DNA of 64,000 nucleotides from Pseudorasbora parva (GCF_024679245.1 NC_090173.1:50489376-50553375); one strand, 5' to 3'; shown: positions 49,321-62,872, numbered from the stretch's first letter. The notes: generated by a model from the letters alone, not told the origin. Translations and numbers: made by a program.

Positions 49321-52229
49321 AGGCCCAGGCAGGTTTTTCACTTGGACAAAGGTAGGGCATACAAACAAACGTATTCAGGGTTGAGCTGGAATAAAGCCCA
49401 AACTCTAAGAGCATTCATTATCAGACAAAGCGAATGCCGCTTTAATGAGATTACTCCCGCAGACTACGCTCCAGAGACAAAGCAATCTCTGCATCGGTTG
49501 TCTTGTTTACAGCTAATGGTAACATTTCACAGGCTCTTCAGACGGACAGCTCCAGTGCATTATTGCAGTAATCGATCAGGGCCTGGACACACACATGAAA
49601 GGCCCATTCATCGCTCCTGGACCACCCGCTTTCGCTCACACTTCACGACAGCCCACCTCATGGCGTTTTAAGAACTGCAAAAACAAGCCTGTCCATGCTG
49701 TGCGAACACAGCGCGTATCTTTTCTTCTCACCTTTCGGTGTGATGGTTTGACAGCTGTCTGTCGATTTGATGTCAGGGGCATTCCCAGATATGTCAGGTT
49801 CTCTGAGGCGGCCCCTATCAGGTCTGCCAGGGGTCGTTGTGGTCAGGTGAAAGTGTGCCATGGAAATGTTAGGCCTGGAGCAACACTCTCATTTTGATTA
49901 ATGGACCTCTCTGCACCCCTGAGTGAGCAATTATCAGAGGATCGGCAGACTCGTTCATCACTGTAACACAACAGCGGCACAGCCGACCTGCAGAACTGCC
50001 TCTTTACAACACCACCCCACCGGTTCGGGCCAAGAGAAGAGCGGTGCCCGGCTCAGGAGGAAGAGGGGAGTTTAGTGGAGTGGAAAGCAGAGCAGATAAG
50101 GTTTCCCCTCGAGGAATAACTCGGCAAGCTCTTGGATTTCCTCTCTGGCTGCGGTTAGAGCTAATAATCAAGCCTCCTGCTTTCATCAACACCGGCGAAC
50201 GTAATGGTCCGCACACCAGAATACCCAAACACTATTGTCTCCGAGATGCAACAGCCCATTAGCGCAATGTTCTTCCCAACACACCATGTGTAGGTTACAC
50301 TGCGACCTACTACTTCAAAATAATCATCATCTTCACAGGGTGAAACATCTCGGTGCTACAAAACGAGTCTGTTTGCAACAATGCGCAGTGGCTGTCCTCA
50401 CTGATACTGCCACACCGAGGAAAAAAGCTCATTATGTTAATCTTCAAATCTATTGAGGACATCTGGCAGATGACATGCATCTTTTACTCACACTGCCAAA
50501 CATATTGACATTAAATGCGTTATTACATTAGAAGCCAGCAATCAAATTCACACTGACACATGATCAATATGTAATTTGCAGATGTATTATTCCCCTGGAC
50601 GAGTAACACATCATCGATGAGCCCGTTTGAATAGGTTCACCAGACAGACCTCAGTTATTCGCTCAGACTCATCTATTGTCACATAACAAATGCTCCAATC
50701 TGATTGGCTGCCTTTCTTCTGGGAGTAAATGTACAGATTTTTTTTAGTCCACCTGGAAACAAAGTGTATGTTTACAAAGTATTGGGTTGATACAATTCGA
50801 TAACTAATGGATTTGCCAAAATTGTACATGTTTTTGTTCAATTTAGTTTGAAGTAACTGGCAGCAAAACACAAGCTCAACTGTCTATTCTGAATTGTTTT
50901 AGTTTCTGTACTTATTATTTTGGTTGTGCAGAAAAACGAATCACTGAGTTTTTTTTAAGTGTATGGTGAAACCATGGAAAAACATTTTATGATTGACCAC
51001 TCTTGCCCTTGAAGTATCAGGAAACAATAAAATGTAGCAGTCATTAATAATTGCCAGTATTTGCCATAACCATAAAAAAAATAAAAAATAAAAATAAAAA
51101 ACGTTTTAGTTTTTCTGAGATCATCATAGTGGACGTGATCAAGATTCAACATCCAGCTATTCTCAGTGCATACACTTGAACAAGACAAATGAGACGGCTT
51201 CTCTTAAACAAATCTCTCTAAAAAATATAAATCACTGATAAACATCACCTAAATAATGTTGTTAAATGATGGAATAAGTTAAAAAATACATATGAATTTA
51301 ACTTAGTTATTTGTCAGAGTCGGTTTTCATTACTGTCCCTCTTTACTTTAACATGGCTAAAAGCGAGATAATAGTTTCAGGTAAATTTTGATGGATTATG
51401 ATCATTAATCATCATACAAATATAAGCTGACGTAGCATAAACATGTCATGTGACTGTTAGAGGTTGGATTTTCCCTGAAATTCTAATTAGCTGTAAGACA
51501 TGAGAGGAATATAGTAGCCTCTATGTGTTTCCCTGTTTTACATGGTTTCAACCTGATCCAACCCAGTCATTTAGCCATCTTGAATACCCTTTTTTTTTTT
51601 TTTCCACAATCCCTGTATTGAGGAAAGCATTGACACGTAATATTTTCAGCTGGGGAAAAAAAAAAGGAATGAACAAGGCTTGATAAATGTAATGACTTAG
51701 ATGATTAATTTGAAGAGGATGAAAATTAATTACTCGCTACCCCCTAGTGAGTCTACTCTCAGAAATATAGTTTTATTAGTAAACCTCTTTAGCCTGTTAG
51801 AACGGAGTGTGCCATCATCATTTTTAATCCCTAGACCCGATGATTTACCTGCTATTTACCTCTAACTATTAGTCAATTACCAGGCTGTCTTCTAGACCAG
51901 ACCTCTGAGTTAATGGGTTTGGACGAAGGCCAGGGTGTGATTTCTTTCAACACAGTCTAATGGGCTGTCTTGTGATGCATTTTTAATGCACCACATTGAG
52001 TGCAAACCTCCTTTGCCAACTATTCAGGTATTTTTCTCACATTGATTTTGTCTTCTCTTTTTCCCCCGTGCAGATTTCTCTGCACTGAATATGCATGCTA
52101 ATGCATGGCCTTGATTTTCATAAGCTATTGTTAAGACAGGTGCTTCTCTAAAGACTCGCTCTTTTTGAGATTCCAGTGCAGTGTGGGATCGTACTGCATG
52201 GTGCGCTCAATTTAACCCCTCCGTCTCCA
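49321..52229. other. Mostly unique sequence, candidate conserved non-coding DNA
   Basis: No TE or gene recognised. 49860-50260 is more G+C-rich, with several ORFs but none recognised. 51700-52150 contains aattaattactcgc, ctaactattagtcaattacc and gcatgctaatgcatgg, reminiscent of homeodomain and octamer-type sites. Conservation is an inference and has not been tested. Confidence 0.3.
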
Positions 52230-54050
52230 CTTGCACCGCTCCAAGCGGGATTTGAAAAAGCGCTTCCGGAATGGGAGGTGATCGCACTAACAAGGGTACA
52301 AAAGACCGTAGTCTTTAACATGCCTCTTGACACCAGGGGAGTGAGTTTTACTCCCACAGCTAAACACTCACCCCCCTAAACCTCACTCCCATCCGGGTCA
52401 CGGCACCAATATAAACTCGCCCTGCTCCAAGTGGGATTCGAACCAGCACTTCTGGCATGGGAACTTACAAGGGTCCTAAAGACCGCAGTCTCTAGTGTCT
52501 GTCCCCAGTGAGCTTCTTGACACCAGGGGAGTGAGGTTTACTCACACAGCTTTGACTAGGTGGCATCCATTACACTTACCCCTCTAAACATCACTCCTAT
52601 CTGGGTCACAGCACCAATATTACCCATCTGGTTTCATAATCTCTAGCATGCCTCCTGACACCAGGGGAGCGAGATTTACTCCCACAGCTCTAACTAGGTG
52701 GCCTCCTTTACAGACACTCCCCTAAACCTCACTCCCATCCGGGTCACGGCACTATGGTAAAATTGCCCTGCTCCAACTGGGATTCGAAACAACGGTTCCG
52801 GAATGAGAGCTAAGCGCACTAACGAGGATACAAACAGCTGTAGTCTCCAGCAGAGCCGTAGAGCCGTAATCTCGCTTCCGGAATGGGAGCTAAGCGCACT
52901 AACGAGGATGCAAACAGCTGTAGTCTCTAGCAGAGCCGTAGAGCCGTAGTCTCGCTTCCGGAATGGGAGCTAAGCGCACTAACAAGGATGTAAACAGCCG
53001 TAGTCTCTAGCATGCCTCCTGACACCAGGGGAGTGAGATTTACTCCCACAGCTCTAACTAGGTGGCCTCCTTTACACTCACGCCCCTAAACCTCACTCCC
53101 ATCCGGGTCACAGCACCAATATAAAATTGTTCTGCTCCAATTGGGATTCGAAACAACACTTCTGGAATTGGAGCTAAGCGCACTAATGAGGATGCAAATG
53201 GCCGTAGTCTCTAGCATGCCTCTTGACACCAGGGGAGTGAGATTTACTCCCACAGCTCTAACTAGGTAGCCTCCTTAAAACTAAAACAAATCCCCAAGTG
53301 GGATTTGAACCAGCACTTCCGGCATTGGAGGTGGATGGACTAACAAGGATGATAAAGAGTTTCTAGCATCTTGACACCAATGGAGAGAGGTTTACTTGCA
53401 CAGCTCCACAGTTCTAACTAGGAGGCCTCTGTTACACTCACCCCCCTAAACATCACTCCTATCTGGGTAACAGCCCCAATGTAACCCCTCCTGTTCTATT
53501 CGCCCCATTCTGAACAGGATTCGAACCGGCACTTCTTGCATGGGATACGAGCATACTAACAAGAATCCTAAAGAACGCAGTGCGCTTCTTGACACCAGCG
53601 GAGTGAGGTTTACTTGCACAGCTTTAACTAGGTGGCCTCCGTTACACTCACCCCCCTAAACATCACTCCTATCTGGGAAACAGCACCAATGTAACCCCTC
53701 CTGTTCTACTCGCCCCATTCTGAACAGGATTCGAACCGGCACTTCTGGCATGGGATACGGGCATACTAACAAGGATCCTAAAGACCGCAGTGCGCTTCTT
53801 GACACCAGCGGAGTGAGGTTTACTTGCACAGCTTTAACTAGGTGGCCTCCGTCACACTTACACCGCTAAACATCACTACTATATGGGTCACGGCACCAAT
53901 ATTACCCATCCAGTTCTATTCGCCCCGCTTTGAGCAGGATTCGAACCAGCGCTTCCAACATTAGAGGTGGGCACACTTACAAGCAAACGAAAGACCACAG
54001 TTTCTAGCATCTGTCGCCAGCGTGCCACGTGACACTTGGGGGGTGAGGTT
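52230..54050 (-). repeat. Tandem array of tRNA-like (T-arm/B-box) units
   Basis: Units of roughly 210 bp share, on the minus strand, ggttcgaatcccacttggag-like sequence (tRNA T-arm / B box), a preceding gcgctcacctcccatgccgg-like anticodon-arm segment, and between modules tggtgccgtgacccggatgg then gggagtgaggtttag, then gccacctagttagagctgtg. B-box motifs lie near 52248, 52434, 52779, 53143, 53300, 53517, 53727 and 53937, all in the same orientation. The last three are 210-217 bp apart and nearly identical. Stems are imperfect and the A box is degenerate, so these are tRNA-derived, not tRNA genes. The anticodon-arm resembles tRNA-Gly(CCC). Confidence 0.8.
52793..53000. repeat. 80-bp sub-repeat inside the tRNA-like array
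   Basis: Three copies of cttccggaatgggagctaag ... gcagagccgtagagccgta start at about 52793, 52873 and 52953. This is local amplification of part of the ~210-bp unit. Confidence 0.9.
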
Positions 54051-55012
54051 ACTTTACTTACTTTACTTTATAACTTTATTGTCCTAAAAGGCAATTCTTG
54101 TGCAGATAGCAGCATAAGTACATGTTCGTATAGCAACACAGTATAATAACATACATCAAATAACACAGATTCATAGCAAATCATTAAGAAAAGCAATAGC
54201 AGCAGGTATAAAGGAGTTTTTGTGTCTGTTAGTGTCTGTTTACACAGGGGAAGTTTAAATCTCCGACCCGATGGAAGCATTTGAAATTCAGTACATAATG
54301 GGTGGGTAACATCTGAATGGACTAACTGTGCCTTCCTAGTCACCCTATAATCATAAATTTGTTTAATGGTCCGTATATCAGTCCCGATGATCTTACTACA
54401 CATTTTAACAATACTATTCAACTTACACCTATTCCTAACATTCAAATTACCATACTAGCAAATAATAGAGAAACTTAAGACAGATTCAATAAAACAGGAG
54501 TAGAACATTCTCATAAAAGAAACATCCATTTTAAAAGTTTGGAGTTTCCTCAAAAAATACATACGTTTAAGAGCTTTTCCTCTAATGCTATCAGTATTTG
54601 CTTCAAATTTTAACTTGTCGTCAATTATAGTCCCTAAATATTTGTACTCTTTCACCACATCTACCTGATGTCCCTCTACGAAAACAGGTGGCACAGATAC
54701 AGATTTCTTCCTGCGGAAATCAATGTACATCTCTTTTGTTTTTGAAGGATTAATATTTAAAAAAGAGTCTTTGCACCATTGAATAAAGTGATCAACCACT
54801 GGACCATGATTTCCATCTGACTCGGTAAGGAGAGACACGATTACAAAATCATCTGCGAATTTAACAATGTGTCTTCCTTCAAAAGCACTCCGACAATCGT
54901 CAGTGTATAAAGAAAACAAAAGAGGAGATAAAACACAACCTTGAGGTGTACCAGTGGACGATGACAATGCATTAGACAACACAGCATTAACTCTTTGAAC
55001 TCTGTTTTATTT
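54051..55012 (-). pseudogene. L2/Maui-like LINE reverse transcriptase, 3' part
   Basis: The minus-strand ORF 54455-54982 reads STGTPQGCVLSPLLFSLYTDD (motif B region), IVKFADDFVIV (motif C, FADD with Phe after the second Asp), FLNINPSKTKEMYIDFRR and EYKYLGTIIDDKLKF (thumb), ending FIESVLSFSIIC. A second ORF (54068-54445) continues in another frame as NVRNRCKLNSIVKMCSKIIG. The 3' end is attgtcc...aataaagtt followed by aaagtaaagt repeats. Motif A and everything upstream is missing, so it is 5'-truncated as usual for LINEs. It interrupts the tRNA-like array, which resumes at 55013. Confidence 0.88.
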
Positions 55013-55062
55013 TTTCGCACAGCTCTAACTAAGTGGCCTACATTACAGATGCAGTTTTAGGA
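55013..55062 (-). repeat. Tail of tRNA-like array beyond the LINE
   Basis: cgcacagctctaactaagtg then gcctacattacagatgcag continues the unit broken at 54050, which defines the LINE insertion point. Confidence 0.8.
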
Positions 55063-55485
55063 TATTTCTCAATTAGAAGGCTGCATCCTACGAAGGCTGC
55101 ATATCTCCATTTGAAGGATCCTTGGAAGGCAGCCTTCATTTCACGTCCTTCATTTGTCCTGTTTTGAAGGACGCATCGGATGTATCCTTCGTGACCTTAA
55201 ATCACCCACAATCCTTTGCTCACATTCCAATTCACGAAAATTAACTAAGTTGGTGCTGGGCTTGTCTTGAGTTTATTAAGAAATGTAAGACAAAAATAAT
55301 GTTTTCAGACATGAAAGCATAGATGTCATCTTTTGTTTTGCTGTACGTTTATCACTAACACTAAACTGACAATAATGTAAGCCCACCGAGATTCCCATCA
55401 CTGTATTGCATTCATAGAAAGCCTCACACGGGCTGGACTAGGAAGGATGCAGTCTCTAGGATGAAGCCTTCTGTTTGAGAAACGC
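55063..55485. mobile_element. TIR element (TTTCTCAAttAGAAGGCTGCATCCT)
   Basis: The left end tttctcaattagaaggctg then catccta is mirrored by aggatgaagccttctg then tttgagaaa. The internal aaggctgcat/atgcagcctt repeats resemble 19549-19726. No ORF and no clear target duplication. Confidence 0.7.
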
Positions 55486-56817
55486 CTTTAGAGTTTAGAG
55501 CAGCCTTAAAATCACACAGGTGTCAAAGTTTAATACTTGTATTGATTTGCATGACCAGAAGTCCATTTTCAATGGAGTTAGCAATTTCCGACATCGATTT
55601 ATATCTATTTGTATTTCCAGTCTCAACCCTTAGATGGACAGTTGTGCAACCCACAAATAACATTAGATACACAGTATGAACGTCCACTATAAGCGATAAT
55701 GCAGACACCAGGCGAGCTCCAGCAATAACTGGGTTCAAGCATGTGTATTACATTTGCATTTAAATGATATTAATCATTAAGTCTTTTAGCTTCAATACTA
55801 ATGGCAGTTTTTCCCAGACACAGTTAACGCAAGGTCGTTTTGTCGTGACTGTAATACACTTACAAAGCGCAGTATAAAAAGCTCCCCATAATGGTTTTCC
55901 TGACATCTTATTGCTTTTTAAGAGTGGAGTGAAACAGTTGTGTAAAGATCTGTATTTTGAATCTACATATTGCTTTCATGTCCTCTCTTTCATCTCTGTC
56001 TCATTCCCTTTTCTCTGTCTCTCTTCCTCTTCGCTCACTGGTTGTCTCCATCCGTTGCTCACATCTTTATTTCATTCCAATTTTCTCCCAGCACGATGGA
56101 AATGGAGTGGGAGGGCTGGGGATCTGGATAAGATGGAAGTGGCTGAGAGGAGACAAAAATAAAACCCAATTTCAACAATAGCCCAAACCCCTGCCTCAGT
56201 GTCTACAGAAGGAAGGACCGGCGCACCATCAGCAAGTCCTGGAATTTTGTCTTTCTCTGTAGAGACTTTTTATAAGCTTTTTTGTTTCTTTTTCTTTCAC
56301 AGACGTCCTTGAAAATAAGGCAGGTATACAATGACTGGGGTGACTAAACAGTTGTGGCACTTTTGCAAGCAGCATTTCAGTGAAAAGAAATACTATTCAT
56401 TAACCTCCTGAACAGTACTGTTGCTACCCAATACTTTAATTTAGTCCAAAGCAAAAATCCATGTGAGTTACTTACAAAGGAAGTGAATGTGGCCCAATTT
56501 CAAAAGGGTTTATTGCAGAAATGTGAAGATTACAATTTTATAATATTCAAATATAATTATTAGACATATAAAATGTTATACAATCACATGCATTCCTCTG
56601 TTAAATGTGTATTATTTGAACTGTGAATGGCGTTTGACAGTTTTTTAAAAATAATATTTATTAATAATTATTTATAAAATACAATTATAAAAATTTCTCC
56701 ACTCTAAGATCATGTTAACACTCATATTATTTACATATTTGAGTGATGTTCAGTTCTTGAACAAAACCTTCTTTTGAGCCGGTTCTCAGTATGTAACTGG
56801 TTAAGATAGTTCATTAA
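55486..56817. other. Intergenic, unassigned
   Basis: ORFs of 71-83 codons (55523-56181) show no homology. No repeats with clear ends. Confidence 0.4.
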
Positions 56818-57014
56818 AGGCGAGATGAATTGAGAAATCAACAAAACCTTGAGCTTTTGATATATAAAAGAACATGGTGATATAAGAATACCCTGTAAGT
56901 TTCAGAGCTGAAAACTCCTTGTTAGTCAAAGAAAAGCTTTTATAGACACCAGGCCTAGCAAATGATATATCTTGGAAACAAGTTGGTTCATTGCGATTGG
57001 GGGTCAGACTTAGA

Positions 57015-58236
57015 CAGTGTTGTGTGTAACGCGTTACTAAGTAACGCGTTACAGTAACGTAACTACTTTTTTGGGCAAAAAGTAGTGTAATGCACTACTA
57101 CTGAAAATTTGGTAACGAAACGTATTAATTTTTCAATTCAGCTTTATGTTACTTTTCCCATGGTAAGATTTAACAGCGACACTGCCATCTGCACACTTGC
57201 GCAATAGTTACAAGCTCCACACGGTACGTTTCGTCCTAGGCTATCAAGCCGCGATTCGCACCGGTGTTGGAGAGCAGGGAAGCTTTATTGGCTGCCTTGA
57301 CATTGGCAAAATTTAAAGTTCGGTGGATAAGTGGAGTGGACCGGAGAGAAGCGGCGCGTGGGCTGCTCATCGCGGAGTGTCGCATTCTACCCCATGATGC
57401 AGAGCCGGCTGAGAATAAAAACAGAGTTGCACACAGCAGCGCCAATGAAAAGGACTTGTTTTCTTTTGGTGAGGAGGAGGAAGACGCAATGGCCTTTAGT
57501 GCAGACTCAGAGGTACTTGAGTACATGAGATCAGGCCTTGTGCTTACCCCCAGAAGAATCAGATAAGTTCAGATAAACTTTTTGAAAGACTGCTCCTGAT
57601 GAGGTAAAATCACCCATTTTGTGCTGATGTGGAATAGGTTGCCTGCCACCCATGCTATAGACAACTCAAGCCTATGCCTAATATCCTCTTTTCTATCTGC
57701 CCATCATACTGTGAAGTAGGGCCAGCATATTCAGTTAACATAGCCTTTTTAATTCTGAGGCTAGTCGTGCTATAAGTTGTGCTTGATTTTAATTTGGCTA
57801 AAATGTCTTTGCCTCTAAACTGTATTGTGCTATTTTATTTTATTTACACAAGCCATCGACATCAAGCCATTTTTAAGTTATATTTTTTTCTTTTGGATTT
57901 AGATGAGGCATGCATGTTTTATTTTGACACATATGACCAATTTTGAGGTTACCATGTTGTTCTTAAGGAGCTTATTGATACTTTTTTTATAATAAAGAGC
58001 AAAAAAGAAATACCTGTTATGTCCTCCATAGTATAACTTTATGTAGGCCTACACATTAAGGAACAGATATTGGGTTCTGCCCAAAGTCAAGCAACATAAA
58101 AGTAACGTAAATGTAACGAGTAACATAAAAAGTTACTTTCCAAAGGGGGTAACTAAGTAAAGTAACGGATTACTTTTTTAAAAAGTAACGAGTAACGAGC
58201 AAACACTACTTTTTAAAAGTAACTTCCCCAACACTG
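57015..58236 (+). mobile_element. hAT element with exact 8-bp TSD, nested
   Basis: Left end CAGTGTTGTGTGTAACGCG, right end AACTTCCCCAACACTG, with gtaacg/cgttac repeats inside both ends. The exact 8-bp direct repeat gacttaga flanks it at 57007-57014 and 58237-58244. 1222 bp. It carries a residual transposase segment on the plus strand and is an internally deleted, non-autonomous copy. Confidence 0.95.
57258..57607 (+). pseudogene. Residual hAT transposase, internally deleted
   Basis: The plus strand reads ALLAALTLAKFKVRWISGVD, ILPHDAEPAENKN, DLFSFGEEEED and EVLEYMRSGLVLTPRRIR, then after a frameshift SDKLFERLLLMR and a stop at 57605. The last two pieces are the hATC end (LVLTPRR-RLSDKLFE-LLLMR in relatives). 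The frameshift comes from a tandem copy of tcagataa (near 57560-57575). About 100 codons remain of a ~600-residue enzyme. Confidence 0.82.
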
Positions 58237-58966
58237 GACTTAGACATGTATGGGCCAGGGCTCACAAAGCCCAACTTGGGAGCTATGTGTTTTCCAGATG
58301 GGCTACCAAAACAATATTCTAAACAATTGTGGGCGGATGAGAAAAAAATCATTGTGCTTGGTTGATAAAGACGATTATGACCCCTGTCAGAGAATCATCC
58401 CGGTTGCCGCTTTAAAAACAATCCCTCCCTCATGTGAACTGAACTGACAGGGGAGCTGAAGCTCATTAAATATGCAAATCTTATCCAATCCTAGCAGTGG
58501 GCGTTTACTTCCAAGTCTCATTTGGCACGCCCATCAAAACCCAGCCTTCAGAAGAGAACCTCAAAACCAGTGTAGAAAAAAACCTATTATTCATTATGAT
58601 GTTTTTGAATGTAAAACCACACAAACGTCATTAGTTAACCTCAGACAATAGTATAAAAATATCAAAAGGCCAGTTCATGACACCTTTAATTAATCAAACT
58701 GAATCAAACTGTAGTTCAGGGTTGATGATGTAAGACACAAAAGCTGAAGTAAAACGTCTGACTAAAAAAGAACGCAATGAGCCAGTTCATCCAGATGCCG
58801 AAGTTTGCAGAGGATTACCGAAAAATAAGTCGTCAAAGTAAATGTGAGGCACGTCCTCTAAATCTGCTTATTATGACTATTGTTATTAAATAACATGGTT
58901 ACACTTTGACATAAATGAGTTATTAGTCATTAACAAACAGCTTTATAAAACCTTTACAAAGGGAAC

Positions 58967-59480
58967 CTTAAAGGAACACGCCAACTTTTTGGGACTTTGG
59001 CTTATTAAGTGTATCCCCCAGAGTTAGATAAGCCCATATATATCATTCTCATCTCCGTGCATCCCATAACTCAGTCTGACACGCACTCCCGCTAGCCTAT
59101 CTTAGCACAAAGACTGGAGGTATATGGCTTCAGCTAGCCTATACTGCTCAAAAAGTGACAAAATAACGCCAACATTTTCCTATTTACATGTTGCAATGTG
59201 TATAGTCACAGCGTGTACAAATAAAAAGGTTACATGAGACACAGCTATCTTATAAACATATATTGCGAGCAAATCACTCCGCACTCCGCAGAAGTGGAGC
59301 AGTGCTGCGCCTTCTGAGAATATAGTCCACAGTATGTATATGTTTATAAGATAGCTGTGTCTCATGTAACCTTGTTATTTGTACACGCTGTGATCGAATC
59401 AGCTTTGACTGCGACTCTGGAAGACTTGGAGTTAAGCTTTTCTCTGAGAAAAGAACAAAGAACGGGACTGAAGTCATTCT
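58967..59480. mobile_element. DNA repeat with internal inverted repeat
   Basis: The left end aaggaacacgccaactttttg follows TTAA, a terminus common in fish repeats. Inside, gtgtacaaataaaaaggttac then atgagacacagctatcttataaacatat (59212-59262) is mirrored at about 59336-59390. The other terminus was not found. Confidence 0.65.
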
Positions 59481-59699
59481 TAAAAAGGGAAGATGTGTTC
59501 AGAGTTTAGCCGACTGGATACGGTGAATGTTTAATCTATCAACAAGCTCCGCTTCACCTTCGTTGCTCTGGTTGGTGTCGCGCTATCCTATCGTGTGCAG
59601 AGAGAGTTTGAAAGACAACCGTTTATCCCGCCTCTCGGATTGAGCTGTCAATGATGAGTTTCCAGACCAAACATCTTGATGTGGGTCTGGCTTGGCAGG
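59481..59699. other. Unassigned
   Basis: No recognised feature. Confidence 0.4.
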
Positions 59700-60125
59700 C
59701 TATGAGACATGGGCTGCTTCCGAAAACCTAGGCAGTTGACTCATGGCCTTGTTGCCTTATCAGCTTGTAAGGCAGCCTTTTGTGCACGAAGGCACCTCGT
59801 AAAACTAATTTCGGACAGACTTCTTAAGCAGTGTAAGAGTTTAATGATCTACAGCTAAATAGAGAGAGCTTTGGTGAAAACTAAACACATATTCAATTAC
59901 TACATTAGCCATTTCTCGCTAGAAATGATAACAGAAGTTAAAAAAGTTGGTAATAAACATATTTACACACAAACTGACCAGCAAAAGCAACTTTCCGACG
60001 CCATCTATTTCCCCCAGCTCAACTGACACTGAATGGAAAGCACAGGATTGTGGGATATCAAAGGCGGTGAAGGATACATGTATGCTGTCTTCAAAACTTC
60101 AAAAGGAGACACGAAGTGAAGCAAA
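59700..60125. repeat. Second copy of the 48464-48812 element family
   Basis: gggctgcttccgaaaaccta, cagctcaactgacactgaat, cacaggattgtgggatatca, aaggatacatgtatgctgtc and gagacacgaagtgaagc match the copy at 48.5 kb. It has extra sequence at 59760-59900 and its right TIR is missing. Confidence 0.75.
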
Positions 60126-62232
60126 CATTAGATTTCTTTTTTCTATAGTGCGTCACTACTCGATCAGCTTTTGTGTGTCCAACCTGTGGAGCCTGTCTGA
60201 TGTGTATAAAAGGGATAGATTTAGAGTGTTCTGTCCATCCTGGTCAGATGGCATTACCTATCAGTGAATCAGACCTATCATCCCCTCAAATGACAGCAAA
60301 TTACTGCGACGCTGTCAGGTGTGAGCTCTAATCACACACAGCTCTCCGAGGGGAATGTAATCACACACCGGCCACACTGCAACTCAGCAACTGGCTTTAA
60401 AAACTGCCCTCTGACATCCACAGAAGACCTTTTCACAGAATATATTATATGGGAAAACCATTACAGTAATATCATGGTGTTCTTTGCAGTACTATGTGTA
60501 CGATTATGCTACCGTACCGTGGTGGCCCCAAAAGGTACTTGAGCCACACTTAAAATGTCATTTTATTAATGTGAGTTTTTCTCAAAAACAGCTTTTCTTA
60601 ACTTTTACAACGATTTTTTAAAGCAACTTGTGTTTTAGCGAATGGATAAGAATGTGTCAACCTCAAAGTTCACTTCATTCTTTCAACAATACATCTACTG
60701 TTTTAAAATTAAAATTTAAGATTTACACTATTTTTATTATTTGTATTCATTTTTATGTGTGCACTACAGGAATTTAATCAGAATAGCAAATGTATGCACA
60801 TCACAATATTTATTTTCAGCTGCTGTAGGACATTATTGTGTTAAATGTTATAGCTTTCATCTTAAAGTGATAGAAGAACTATTTTTTCTTCCAAATTATG
60901 CACAAACAGTGCTTGAAATGGGCTTACTCCACAGTAACACTCTTGTTTTTTTCAAGTGCACTATTCTGTTCACAGTTTTTTAGCAACTTAATAAAAACTT
61001 TATTTTTTTGTTGTTTTTGTTTTAAAATGTATGCTTAAGGTGTAACTTCTGTTGTAGAACAAAACATAAAAGTCTCCTAAAGTCATATTAACCACAGACC
61101 TTATTTTCGTCATGACTGCCATGCTAAAACCCCAAAGAAAATTCCAGAGGGAACCCATGGCTCAAAAATGCAAATTCTCTTCCAGGATTTAGAACTATAA
61201 ACTGAACAGCTCTATATAGCCAAATTATTTATTTTCCTTTCAAAATGTAGTTCATTCAGCCTTAAAGAGATAGTTCACCCAACAATATACACAACAGTCT
61301 ACACAACAGTCTCTGTGCTCACAGCGTCACATACATTAAAATTTTAACGATTTAAAAAAGATGAATCACTGTCTGGCCATCTGGACTTTTGGTATGGAGA
61401 AAAAAGTTATGATTATAACTTTTTTGTAGGATTACACCACACTGTGTGTGTGCATATTTGGACCGTTTGTAGTTTTTATTCTGGTGTAAGATAGAGCGTT
61501 TGGGCCCGGAAGCGCTGCCGTGTGACGGCAGCATTAAAAACCGCATTCGTTTTAAATAGGTAAACTTTGTGTTTTATGTCATAATAGTTTTTCTCAGTCG
61601 CTTTGGTACATTTGTCAGATCACAACTGAAATTCTCAAAACTACTTGTTCAACCTCTTTCATCAAGTCACTCGTGCACATTATAAAAGCAATTTCTCATT
61701 GTTCAGAACAAATTGTAAATGCTTTGGTACAGTCATGCAACTGATTATGTGCAACTGCTGTTTCCTACATCAATATTACATCAATTGCTTATGTCCTGTT
61801 TATCAAAATGTATTATACTGGTTCTCATCGAATAGTCTTACCCTTCAAAACATATAGGCATTAGTTCCTTGCACAAGTCATTAAATACAAAATGGTTAAA
61901 GTTGTCAGAATGCGTTGGGTGTTTTCTGTACATTTCTATCAGACTTGAATTGCGTATAAGAATTTTGAATTTCGGTAATGAAGGGAAATGTAAAGGGCTA
62001 GATCAACCAATGATCATCCAGTTCTCTAAAATAGCTCTCTTAGATGCATCTCACGAACCCTCATTTGGAAAGCATATATACAGAAGACAATACAGAGTTA
62101 CAATTTCTTATAATGGAAGAACAACAGCAAGGAAACAAACAGGGTCAACAGTCGGGAAGAAGAAGAAGAGAAGTAAGAATGTGTGTTGGAAGGGTATGGA
62201 GGCAAAACAGTGGAAGAAGTTGAAGATAAACT
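60126..62232. other. Mostly unassigned; one DNA-repeat end
   Basis: 60150-60450 looks unique and non-repetitive. At 61264 ttaaagagatagttcacccaa matches the terminus of a common fish DNA repeat, but the opposite end is not seen. ORFs of 60-142 codons (60741-62297) have no recognised homology. Confidence 0.4.
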
Positions 62233-62872
62233 TTAATGACATTGCATTCTTAATCCGAAGGTTTAATGTGGAGTTGGCCCACCCTTTGCAGCTATAAGAG
62301 CTTCAACTCTTCTGGGAAGGCTTTCCTCAAGGTTTAGGAGTGTGTTTATGGGAATTTTTGACCATTCTTCTAGAAGCGCGTTTGTGAGGTCAGGCACTGA
62401 TGTTGGACGAGAAGGCCTGACTCTCAGTCTCCGCTCTAATTCATCCCAAAGGTGATCTATCGGGTTGAGCTCAGGACTCTGTGCAGGCCAGTCAAGTTCC
62501 TCCACACCAATCTCACTCATCCATGTCTTTATGGGCCGACGCTTTGTGCACTGGTGCGCAGTCATGTTGGAACAGGAAGGGGCCGTCCCCAAACTGTTCA
62601 CACAAAGTTGGGAGCATGAAATTGCCCAAACCATTTTGGTATGCTGAAGCATTAAGAGTTCCTTTCACTGGAACTAAGGGGCCAAGCCCAACCCCTAAAA
62701 AACAACCCCATGCCATAATCCCCCATCCACCTAACTTTACACTTGGCACAATGCAGTCAGGCAAGTACCGTTCTCCTGGCAACCACCAAACCCAGACTCA
62801 TCCATCGGATTGCCAGACAAAGAAGTGTGATTGGTCACTCCAGAGAACATGTCTCCACTGCTCTAGAGTCCA
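62233..62872 (-). pseudogene. Tc1-like transposase remnant, copy C
   Basis: The minus strand encodes [20 protein letters not shown] and [11 protein letters not shown] (second catalytic Asp) in one frame, then [19 protein letters not shown] and NPIDHLWDELERRLRVRPSR, ending SLPRRVEALIAAKGGPTPH, in another. The frameshift between the two catalytic sites and the Asp at the third site are the same as in copy A. The N-terminal part, including the first catalytic Asp and the HTH, is missing beyond 62872; the 3' terminal repeat is not preserved clearly. Confidence 0.9.

Larger units (their letters stand above)
56818..58685. mobile_element. TTAA-flanked DNA element split by a hAT
   Basis: Left end AGGCGAGATGAATTG and right end CAGTTCATGACACCT (inverse AGGTGTCATGAACTG) match at 11 of 15 positions, each bordered by TTAA (56814-56817 and 58686-58689). 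The right part (cttatccaatcctagcagtg, aaacccagccttcagaagag) belongs to a repeat abundant in cyprinids. A hAT element occupies 57015-58236. Confidence 0.7.
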